Shown: one piece after another, positions 44,901 to 51,774 of the stretch
How the letters are laid out: each line of letters opens with the position of its first letter
Position numbering within the stretch: the stretch's first letter is position 1
Origin: an uncultured Collinsella sp.
GTDB lineage: Bacteria > Actinomycetota > Coriobacteriia > Coriobacteriales > Coriobacteriaceae
NCBI GenBank assembly: GCA_902496115.1
Contig: CABUZK010000001.1
Span: 62,001-126,000, forward strand
Length of the DNA stretch: 64,000 nucleotides
Direction of reading: 5' to 3'
Translations under genes and position numbers: made by a program
The notes under the pieces: generated by a model
The model's input: the letters and a program-made list of their open reading frames with translations, nothing else
The model's database searches: none
What the model was told of the DNA's origin: nothing

Positions 44901-47900
44901 CGTGCCGTCGGCAGCGTTGGTGCCCTTGGCGACGACCTCGTCGCCCTCGACCAGCTCAAAGGAGAACTCGCCTTCCTTGAGGTCGCGCCCGATCAGGACC
45001 TTGGTCGCGGTGATCTGGTCGGTGACGCTCGTCTCGACAGGCGTCACGTTATAGGTATTGGTAAACGTAAATGCCACATCGCCGTCCGGCTTGCGGGATA
45101 CGATCAGATTACCCTTGCCGTCATCAGTCACGGTGAAGGAAACCCCGCGCGACAGCTTGGCGTCGTTGGTCACACCAGCGACCTCGCCGGACTCGGTCAC
45201 GGTGTAGGTAAAGGTGTGCTTGCGCTTCTCGGGCTTCTCGCCCAGAGCCTTGTTAAGGTCGTCGAGCGTAAAGGTGATCTTGCCAAAGTCGACCTTGCCC
45301 TTGGCATCATTGGTCACGCTCGCGTTCGCGGGCATGGGTGCGCCCTCTTCACCGGTCACGGTAAAGGTGAACTTGCCGGTAATGTCAGCCGGGGTCAAGC
45401 CGTCGGCGACCTGCAGGTTCTTGATGCCCGCAAGCGATGCCTCGGCAGCATTCGTGGTGTAGGCGTTCTTGAACTCGATGCTCTTGACGTCCTTGGCGTC
45501 CTTCAGCTCGTGCGTGGCAACCAGCTGGCCCTTGCCGTTATCGGCGATGGTCGTCACGATGGTGTAGAACGCGTCATCGTAGTCAATACCGCCGGCGTCG
45601 CCCTTGACCTCGCGCAGCATGTAGGTGTGCTGGCCAATCTCGGTGTACTTGATGGCGCTGAACGTCACCTTGCCGCCGGCGTCGTTCTTAACCGTCTCGA
45701 CAGGCTTAACTTCCTTGTCAATGATTTCGAGCAGCTCAAAGCTGAACTCGTCGGCCGTAAGGTCACGCCCGGTCAGAGACTTGGTCACGGTAATCTGGTC
45801 GGTGACGCTGGACTCAACAGGATTCGTGGCGTAAACGTTCTTAAACTCGGTCTCGCCCGAGGTCACCTTCACGCCAGCGCTCAGCTCGCCCTTCTTGTCG
45901 GGCGTTACCGTCACGGTGATCTCCGCGACGTTCTTGCTGTAGGCGATGCCGTCAATCGTGGTCCCGGCATGCTTTTCACTGACCTTGTAGACGTACGTGC
46001 CAGGTTCGGTGTATTCGATCGTGCCGAAGTCGATGGCAGCCTTGCCCTGGTCCAGGTCAGCCTTGCGCACGGTCGCAGTCCTAGCCGCAGGCATCGGGGC
46101 GCCGCTCTCGGATGTCAGGCCAAACTCAAACGCGTCAGCATTCGTCCAGTCGCGACCCTCGAGCACCTTGGTCAGGCCAAAGCTGGCCTTGGTTTCTACC
46201 GTTGCCGGCGTCATGTTGTACGCAAAGCTAATCTTGCCGTTGTTGCCCAGGTAGGAATTGACATGCGTCGCGGTCGCCTTGGCGGACACGTTGTTCCACT
46301 TGGGATTGAGAACGTCAGTCACGGTACCAGTGTTGTTGCCTCCCACACTCTCCTTGGTGGTGTGGAGCTCGTCGATAAAGGCTAGGCGCGCGGTTCCCAC
46401 GCTAAACGAAAGGCTGCCGTCCTCGTCAGCAACAATAGCGCCGTCAAACTTCGCAGCGTCGCCGCCGATAAACTCGATGACGGCAGAGGCGGGCTTGGCC
46501 TCGCCGTTTTCGCCCTGCTCCTCAAACTCATCCTTGTAGTAATAGGTGCCGGTATCTGCCAGCGAATTCTTTGCCGGCTTCGTGCATTCCTCATCCGTGT
46601 AAATAGGGGTCTGTTTCTGGAAGTAGTAGTAGCGGTTGGTGTCGGCCGGCTCAAAGGTCGCAACCGTATTGCCCAGATCGCCGGCAGCCCACTTGTTCGC
46701 GTAGAAATTCACGGTCTTGGCGCCGTTGGCAACGGTCGTATTGTTCTCGATGTAATCCTTGAGCCCCGTTACCTTCTCGGGCGTAAACAGGTTGTCGAGC
46801 GCAGTGCTCTTCACGCTCGAGGTGTACTTCACGCGGATAGGCTGAGCGCTGTCGACCGAAAGCTTGCCGTCTACGGTCTTAAAGTGACTCAGCGGAATCA
46901 ACGACGCAGGAATATTGACCGTTACGATATCGCCCTTCTGGGGATTGTCATCGCCGGCGCGCTGCACGGTGATGAGCAGGTCTTTTGCCTTGCCGGCAAA
47001 CTCGTAGGTGTCGGTATTGGTCTCTTTGTTGACCGTCTTGCTCGCCTTGGTAAACGGCGTGCCGTTGATGACGACCTCGGTGAAGCTGTCGACCTGCATA
47101 AAGTCGCCCAGCTCGTCGGTAAACGTGATGTAGCCGGACTTGGTCTCGTCGTAGCCCTTATGGATTTCGGTCGGATAAGGCGCCTCCGATGTGATGGCCT
47201 GCGAGATGTCGTCGAAAACCTTCTTGAGTTCTTCTGCATTGGTCGCCGACTTGTAGTAGTCGGAGTTTTCCGCGCGTGTGCCAAGCTCGTCGCTCGCATA
47301 CGACGTGGCATCGGGATAATTACTCGACACGGCGTGCATAAACTTGTTGACGTCGCTTGTCCCCTTTTTCGAGGGATCGGCAACAGGGTCCGCTCCACTA
47401 AAGATGCCGATGGTATAAACGGTGGCCTTGCCATCCTTCATCTTCTTGGCAGCCGTCACGGCAGCATTGGCGACGTCAGAATCAAACTCGCTGTAGCTCG
47501 TTGGCTTGCCGTCGGTAAAGAACACAACGATCTTCTTGGCATCTGCGCGACCAGAAGTGATATCCCCGGCCAGTTCCAGACCATAGTCGGCACGCGTAGC
47601 ACCGCTTGGCTTGATTCCAGCAACTGTATCCTTAAGAGCTTTCACGTTGCCGCCGGAGCAATCGGTCAAACCCTTCATTACCTGCGAGTGGTTGTACTTG
47701 TATTGGCCTTGATAGTACGTGTCATTGCCGACCTTATCAGTCTTATCACCCGCAAACTTAACAATGGCAACCCTATGCTGCCTATCAACGCCCTCGATAG
47801 CCTCGTTTTGTTTGGCGATGGTATTGATAAAGCTGTTCGCAGCGCTCTTCAGTGCATCGATACGCTTGGTGCGATCTCCGCCACCCATAGGATCATCCAT

Positions 47901-48278
47901 CGAGCCGGAGGCATCCAACACCATCACGATGTCAAGTGGCGTGGTGACTGTCACGGTTGAATTAGACGTCGAGGACATCGCCGAAAGCGTGGTCAGAAAA
48001 TCCGACTCTTCGTTTTCCTCAGTTGCCTCGACCGTCTTGTCGGTCCAGATTCGGCCGATGTTTTGAGTCGTTACTTTATTACCGTTGTGACCGGCCGCCC
48101 AGATTTCCCAGCGTCCGCTGGTGTCGGGATCGACGACGACCTTTCCGCTCATTGTCGGTCCGTCCATTCCGGTACTGGATCTGGCGTTGGCTTCGGGCAG
48201 CATGGCAAATGCTGCAGCCGGCAACACCAGCACTACGGCCAGCATCACCGCCAAGAGACCCCTCGTGTACTTACTCAT
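41988..48278 (-). CDS. Giant LPXTG-anchored adhesin with vWA domain and pilin-type isopeptide repeats
   Basis: 2096 residues. Signal peptide (1-32, cleaved near ANA). A von Willebrand A domain (about 112-340) has its metal site at D122-S124-S126 in LDASGSMDD. An elongated region follows (about 340-700). Then come about ten repeats of 95-130 residues, each starting like TKSLTGRDLTADEFSFELLE and containing a GTYVYKVSE- or HTYTLREV-like strand, as in Spy0128/FctA-type pilin domains with Lys-Asn isopeptide bonds. An acidic Glu/Asp/Ala-rich insert lies in the eighth repeat (DNA about 43080-43200). The C-terminus has LPTTG (2064-2068), a membrane helix and IRKR. A sortase would attach it to peptidoglycan; none is in the window. 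Role: host or mucus adhesion. Confidence 0.93.
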   Translation of the reverse strand: MSKYTRGLLAVMLAVVLVLPAAAFAMLPEANARSSTGMDGPTMSGKVVVDPDTSGRWEIWAAGHNGNKVTTQNIGRIWTDKTVEATEENEESDFLTTLSAMSSTSNSTVTVTTPLDIVMVLDASGSMDDPMGGGDRTKRIDALKSAANSFINTIAKQNEAIEGVDRQHRVAIVKFAGDKTDKVGNDTYYQGQYKYNHSQVMKGLTDCSGGNVKALKDTVAGIKPSGATRADYGLELAGDITSGRADAKKIVVFFTDGKPTSYSEFDSDVANAAVTAAKKMKDGKATVYTIGIFSGADPVADPSKKGTSDVNKFMHAVSSNYPDATSYASDELGTRAENSDYYKSATNAEELKKVFDDISQAITSEAPYPTEIHKGYDETKSGYITFTDELGDFMQVDSFTEVVINGTPFTKASKTVNKETNTDTYEFAGKAKDLLITVQRAGDDNPQKGDIVTVNIPASLIPLSHFKTVDGKLSVDSAQPIRVKYTSSVKSTALDNLFTPEKVTGLKDYIENNTTVANGAKTVNFYANKWAAGDLGNTVATFEPADTNRYYYFQKQTPIYTDEECTKPAKNSLADTGTYYYKDEFEEQGENGEAKPASAVIEFIGGDAAKFDGAIVADEDGSLSFSVGTARLAFIDELHTTKESVGGNNTGTVTDVLNPKWNNVSAKATATHVNSYLGNNGKISFAYNMTPATVETKASFGLTKVLEGRDWTNADAFEFGLTSESGAPMPAARTATVRKADLDQGKAAIDFGTIEYTEPGTYVYKVSEKHAGTTIDGIAYSKNVAEITVTVTPDKKGELSAGVKVTSGETEFKNVYATNPVESSVTDQITVTKSLTGRDLTADEFSFELLEIIDKEVKPVETVKNDAGGKVTFSAIKYTEIGQHTYMLREVKGDAGGIDYDDAFYTIVTTIADNGKGQLVATHELKDAKDVKSIEFKNAYTTNAAEASLAGIKNLQVADGLTPADITGKFTFTVTGEEGAPMPANASVTNDAKGKVDFGKITFTLDDLNKALGEKPEKRKHTFTYTVTESGEVAGVTNDAKLSRGVSFTVTDDGKGNLIVSRKPDGDVAFTFTNTYNVTPVETSVTDQITATKVLIGRDLKEGEFSFELVEGDEVVAKGTNAADGTIAMDKIAYIKPGKHTYTLREVKGGTTSKGITYSDAKYTIETTITDNGDGTLKAEHVLKDAKTATFKNTYSVTPTDADLDFDLSKAIDGREWTDGDEFSFTITAPDGAPLPDPATVTVSKHDAKDGIAAIKFGKIRYTAAGTYKYEIRENAGNTVGMTYDSHVATAEVTVTEDGEGNLTANVTKKENGRFTNMYRTELNYAAAGGLWISKYLDGRPMTEGQFTFTVTPADDASARALGLLPGANSFKSPEAAEATVGLIDILAGHEVKFTQADAGKTFKYTVAEKNDGQPGYTYDDAVRTVTIAIADDTAGTLTATTTVSGGPEGTHETVHKSGENKVEKALVPFHNSYGATTNTPGGTAAQVVATKTLTGRPMADGEFWFGIAYQGELVAYENLKPNIGGHVSFDKLHYDTKMLANLEAAGLAYRTDKDGKLAWTINYTAYEDLFGLPNGVSATTWSFGFKVIVVDNGDGTLTATVDYGGVEPLFENVYGAEAVDAALTGTKKLQVAEGLAPADITGKFTFTVTADEAGAPMPERTTVTNDAAGNVDFGKINFTLEDLNRALGVTDDAADKAEADEADEADADEAEAEEADADADANADEPSDESGSATPTAPRSHTFTYTVTESGSAPGVTNDANATRKISYTVTDDGAGHLSVVHEGDDGAAFTFTNTYSVTPTDSSVTDQVKTVKRLTGRDLAAGEFTFDLLEDDVVVASGTNDANGNVALSPIRYEAPGTHTYTLREACPNALGLYKGVTYDGTTYTVVTTVSDNGDGTLTATHKLEGTTESAGFTNKYHAMPTQVSIGAVKVLEGRELKKDEFSFKLVGEDVESTVTNDADGKINFDKFEYDEPGTYVYTISEVKGDEAGMTYDKSVFTATVNVVDDGEGNLKANVAFTKGDKSVEGIVFNNTYKKPETPVPTPDPGTPKTVTNIVKTVKGFLPTTGDQQAAALLMAFVIAMAGVGALVWGIRKR

Positions 48279-48454
48279 CGCGTCTCCCTTCTCGCAGGCT
48301 CAGACCTTGCATCAGCCTAAAGTTACGAAATGAGACACAATTAGGGCAGGTGACACACGTTCCAGATTTGATTTTGGGCGTGAGACAAATGTCTCACCAA
48401 AGATGAGACACGAGAGTTTTCGCAGGAAAACGGGTGCGACTCGGAGCCATCAGG

Positions 48455-48496
48455 CAAAAATGATCCGTTTTCCTCCGTCCCCGGGGGATCAGTTGG
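48455..48496. repeat. Short hairpin motif c, copy 2
   Basis: caaaaatgatccgttttcct and the following ccgtccccgggggatcagtt differ from copy 1 at about two positions. It lies just before element b copy 2 in the 707-base gap upstream of the adhesin gene. Confidence 0.75.
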
Positions 48497-48503
48497 TAAC
48501 GCT

Positions 48504-48665
48504 CGCCACGAAATCGGGCCATCTACTACGTTTGACTCGATACCCCCGACCATAGCCGCTTTTCATGAAAAACCGCAAGCGTTCTACCTGCGGTTTTCAT
48601 TTCGCATTACTTGACGTGGTCGAGGGCTGCCGCCTAAACGTAGTAGATAGGCCCATTTCGTGGCA
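48504..48665. repeat. Hairpin element type b, copy 2 (162 nt)
   Basis: Arms 48504-48533 and 48636-48665 pair at 26 of 30 positions. The inner stem shows changed but mostly still pairing bases (cccgaccat against gtggtcgag), compared with copy 1. Confidence 0.85.
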
Positions 48666-48692
48666 GACGGGTCACGCGGCAGCCCTCGCAAG

Positions 48693-48734
48693 GCAAAAAT
48701 GATCCGTTTCCCTCTGTCCACGGGAGATCAAGGG
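48693..48734. repeat. Short hairpin motif c, copy 3
   Basis: aaatgatccgtttccctctg and the following tccacgggagatca form a more diverged copy between elements b2 and a2. Confidence 0.65.
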
Positions 48735-48758
48735 CTTCTACGGATATGGTGCTATTTC

Positions 48759-48910
48759 AAAACTATGCCGGATTACGGGGCTAAAGTCGGAGTCCTCATC
48801 CATACCCCCTATTTTTAAAAAACAGCAAGCAATCTACCTGCGGTTTTGTTTTTGCGATTTTCGGTATGGTCGGAGGTTCGCTATCCAGCCCCGTAAACTG
48901 GCATAGTTTT
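48759..48910. repeat. Hairpin element type a, copy 2 (152 nt)
   Basis: Arms 48759-48781 and 48888-48910 pair at 21 of 23 positions. The core is ctacctgcggttttgttttt. Apart from the adhesin's own upstream region (48279-48450, no feature recognised), the four repeat elements explain most of the 707-base gap. Confidence 0.85.
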
Positions 48911-48941
48911 GTTCGCGACGGCACAACCGCGCATTCGCGCG

Positions 48942-48977
48942 CGGGGCCGGTGGGGCATTTTTGCCCCACCGGCCCCG
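48942..48977 (-). terminator. Terminator of the hydrogenase operon
   Basis: Perfect 16-base arms 48942-48957 and 48962-48977 with a four-base loop, 8 bases past the last gene's stop on the minus strand. Confidence 0.75.
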
Positions 48978-48985
48978 TCTTCGCG

Positions 48986-49327
48986 CTACTCCGGCTTGGT
49001 TTCTACCGTGGGAGTCTTGTTCGCTGCGACTGGGGTGCGGGCGGTGTCCATAGTCAGGCAGTGTTTGGGACAGCTTTCGATACACTCGCCGCATACCACG
49101 CAGGCATACGGATCGATCGACCAGGTACCGCCCTTGCGATCGACCGCAAGCGCGCCCGCCGGGCAGCGACGCGCGCACATGCCGCAGCAAATGCACACGT
49201 CCATGTCGTTAACGATGTGCCCGCGCAGGCGCTCGGGCGCCGCGAGCTTTTCCTGCGGATAGCACACCGTGACCGGCTGCTTGACCATAGAGCCCAAGGC
49301 CGTCTTGGCAAATGTCAGTAAACTCAT
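48986..49327 (-). CDS. echF: Ech-type hydrogenase, two-cluster ferredoxin subunit
   Basis: 113 residues. Two [4Fe-4S] motifs: C45, C48, C51, C55 (CICCGMCARRCP) and C75, C78, C81, C85 (CVVCGECIESCP). The short N-terminus MSLLTFAKTALGSMVKQPVT is typical of the EchF/HyfH/NuoI group. It relays electrons from ferredoxin towards the small-subunit cluster. Last gene of the operon; starts 7 bases after the large-subunit gene. Confidence 0.9.
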   Translation of the reverse strand: MSLLTFAKTALGSMVKQPVTVCYPQEKLAAPERLRGHIVNDMDVCICCGMCARRCPAGALAVDRKGGTWSIDPYACVVCGECIESCPKHCLTMDTARTPVAANKTPTVETKPE

Positions 49328-49334
49328 GCCGCGC

Positions 49335-50423
49335 CTACCTTTCCGTGCAGCTAATGCAGGGGTCGATGGTCAGGATAATCATGGGCACGTTGGCAAGGAG
49401 CACGCCCTGCAACGCATGCGTCAGACCCGCCAGGTTCTGCGACGTCGGCGTGCGCACGCGAAAACGGTCCAGATTCTTGGTGCCGTTACCGCGCACATAG
49501 TAGTACGCCTCGCCGCGCGGCTGCTCAATCACAACCTCGCCGCGCGCGCCGTCGGCCGGCGTAAGCTTGGTGCGCCCGCCGATACCGTCGTGCGGAATCT
49601 TGCCCACAAGCTCCTTGATGATGTCCATGGCCTGCGTAACCTCGGCACAACGCACCTGACAGCGGGCATAGCAGTCGCCGTCGGTGGCAATGATGGGCTC
49701 AAATGCAGCCAGGTCCGCATAGGCACCGTCGCCGAACATGCGCACGTCGTAGTCCACGCCCGAGGCACGCCCAAACGGGCCGACCATCGACAGATCCAGC
49801 GCGTCCTTCTTGCTAATCACGCCCACGCCATGCAGGCGCTCGCCGCAGCTATTGTCGTCCAAAAACGTATGCACCAGGGCCTCGTAGTCGGGACGCATGG
49901 CATCGAGCGTCTGGACAATACCCGCCAGCTCGGAGTCCTCAATGTCGTGCTTAAGGCCGCCGATCTCGTTGATCGACAGAATCACGCGACCACCGCACGT
50001 GCTCTCGAAGATCTTGAGAATCTGCTCGCGCAGGGTCCACGACCGATAGAACAGCGCCTCGAAGCCAAAGGCATCGGCGAGCAGGCCCAGCCACAGCAGA
50101 TGCGAGTGGATGCGCGAAAGCTCGTGCAAAATGGTGCGGATATACTGCGCGCGGCCGGGCACCTCGATGTCGAGCATGCGCTCGCAGGCGCTGGCATAGC
50201 CGTAGCTGTGGCCCACGGCGCAGATGCCGCAGATGCGCTCGGCGATGTAGCCAAACTGGTGCATGTCGCGCTTTTCGGTGAGCTTCTCGAGTCCGCGGTG
50301 CACAAAGCCGATCTGCGGAATTGCCTCGATGACGCGGTCGTCCTCGATCACCAGGTCCAGATGAAGCGGCTCGGGCAGCACCGGGTGCTGCGGGCCAAAC
50401 GGAATAACGGAGCGATGTGCCAT
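49335..50423 (-). CDS. echE: Ech-type [NiFe]-hydrogenase large subunit
   Basis: 362 residues, compact as in group 4 hydrogenases. The N-terminal Ni ligands are C65 and C68 in RICGICAVGHS; the C-terminal pair is C356 and C359 in DPCISCTER. It holds the Ni-Fe site that reduces protons or oxidises H2. All four Cys present means it is a true hydrogenase and not a NuoD. The protein ends right after the second motif, so no C-terminal peptide needs removal during maturation. AAGGAGG precedes the start. Confidence 0.93.
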   Translation of the reverse strand: MAHRSVIPFGPQHPVLPEPLHLDLVIEDDRVIEAIPQIGFVHRGLEKLTEKRDMHQFGYIAERICGICAVGHSYGYASACERMLDIEVPGRAQYIRTILHELSRIHSHLLWLGLLADAFGFEALFYRSWTLREQILKIFESTCGGRVILSINEIGGLKHDIEDSELAGIVQTLDAMRPDYEALVHTFLDDNSCGERLHGVGVISKKDALDLSMVGPFGRASGVDYDVRMFGDGAYADLAAFEPIIATDGDCYARCQVRCAEVTQAMDIIKELVGKIPHDGIGGRTKLTPADGARGEVVIEQPRGEAYYYVRGNGTKNLDRFRVRTPTSQNLAGLTHALQGVLLANVPMIILTIDPCISCTER

Positions 50424-50428
50424 GGACC

Positions 50429-51145
50429 TTACGCCTCCTTTTTCTGCTTGTCGCGGGCGGCCCTGGCGGCAAGTGCCGCGCGGACCTTGGCCGCTTTCTC
50501 GGGATCCATGGCTGCGAGCTTTGCCTCCATCTCGGCAGCCTTGAGCGCGGCCTTCGCAGCAGCCCCATCGTGCTGAGCATCGGAGCCGGTAGCCGCAGCG
50601 GACTGGGCGACGGCAGCGCCCGCAGCATCGCCGGCACCCGCGGCGCCCTCCCCCGCAGCAGCAGCGGCAGCGGCCTTCTCGGCCGCAGCCTTGCGCGCCT
50701 TGGCCTCTGCGGCGGCACGGACCTTCATGGCTTTCTCGCGCGCGGCCTTCACCTCGGGTGTGATAACGCTCATGGGCTCGGCCGTTGAGACCTGGTAGAA
50801 AAAGCCCTTAAAGTCGATCTGCATGTCGGTAATGGCAAGCCCAAACAGGTCGTGCGCCTCGTTCTCAAACGGGAATACCGCCGGATAATACGAACTGATG
50901 GACGGAATCTCCTGGTACTGGTCGATGCCCTCGACCACCAGGTTCTCGATCGCATAGCTGCCATCCTGAGCGATCTGCTCCTGTGCAGCACGAACGTTGA
51001 TAAACGTATAGACCAGGCGATACGTGCCGTCGTCGACGTTGCGCTCGGCATGCATTTGCACAAAGCGCGCGCCGACGCCCTTGAGCGCCTGGACATGCGA
51101 CAGGAGCTCGTCGATCCCGACGGTGGTATAGATAGCCTTCTGCAT
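50429..51145 (-). CDS. echD: Ech-type hydrogenase, NuoC-like subunit with Ala-rich tail
   Basis: 238 residues. Residues 1-115 contain the NuoC/EchD core, ending in FPFENEAHDLFGLAITDMQID. Residues about 120-238 are a long Ala/Lys/Glu-rich tail with runs of alanine, probably helical or disordered. EchD itself is about half this size, so the tail is an addition. Its start overlaps the small-subunit stop by one base (TAATG). Confidence 0.87.
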   Translation of the reverse strand: MQKAIYTTVGIDELLSHVQALKGVGARFVQMHAERNVDDGTYRLVYTFINVRAAQEQIAQDGSYAIENLVVEGIDQYQEIPSISSYYPAVFPFENEAHDLFGLAITDMQIDFKGFFYQVSTAEPMSVITPEVKAAREKAMKVRAAAEAKARKAAAEKAAAAAAAGEGAAGAGDAAGAAVAQSAAATGSDAQHDGAAAKAALKAAEMEAKLAAMDPEKAAKVRAALAARAARDKQKKEA

Positions 51146-51762
51146 TACTCGGCCTCCTTTGCAGCGGCGGGCGTCTCAGCAGATGCGTCGCCAGCGACGG
51201 GCGCGGCGGGCTTCCCGGCAGGCGCGTCACCGGCACCGTCAGCCCCGGCCCCCGCAGCCACAAATCCGTCCTCGCCCAGCTCAACGCCGCCATCCCAGGT
51301 AGCAGCACCGCCCACGGTAAGCGGGTCACCGCCAGCACGCATCACGGCCTCCTTCTGATCCAGGATGCCGCACGCCTCCACGATGGCATCAATCACCGTC
51401 TCGGGACGAATGGCGCACCCGGGCGCGTATACGTCCACGGGAATCGCGCGGTCCACGCCTCCGATCACGTTGTAGGCATCGCGGAATACGCCGCCCGAGC
51501 ACGCGCAGATGCCGCACGCCACCACGCACTTGGGCTCGAGCATCTGGTTGTAGATCTGGCGCACGACGGGCAGGTTCTGGGCATTGACCGACCCCGTCAC
51601 CAAAAAGATGTCCGCATGCTTGGGGTTGCCGGTGTTGACCACGCCAAAGCGCTCCGCATCGAACAGCGGCGTGAGCGAGGCCAGCACCTCGATATCGCAT
51701 CCGTTGCAGCTCGAGCCGTCGTAATGAATAACCCACGGCGAGCGCGACATTTTATGATCCAT
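51145..51762 (-). CDS. echC: Ech-type hydrogenase small subunit (NuoB-like)
   Basis: 205 residues. The proximal [4Fe-4S] ligands are C19 and C22 in SSCNGCDIE, and further Cys residues lie in VVACGICACSGGVF and the later GCAIRPE. The core ends near residue 150; the last 50 residues are an Ala/Gly/Pro-rich tail (AGAGADGAGDAPAGKPAAP). TAGGAGGCGG precedes the start, which lies 12 bases past the membrane-subunit gene. Confidence 0.9.
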   Translation of the reverse strand: MDHKMSRSPWVIHYDGSSCNGCDIEVLASLTPLFDAERFGVVNTGNPKHADIFLVTGSVNAQNLPVVRQIYNQMLEPKCVVACGICACSGGVFRDAYNVIGGVDRAIPVDVYAPGCAIRPETVIDAIVEACGILDQKEAVMRAGGDPLTVGGAATWDGGVELGEDGFVAAGAGADGAGDAPAGKPAAPVAGDASAETPAAAKEAE

Positions 51763-51774
51763 GGATGCCGCCTC

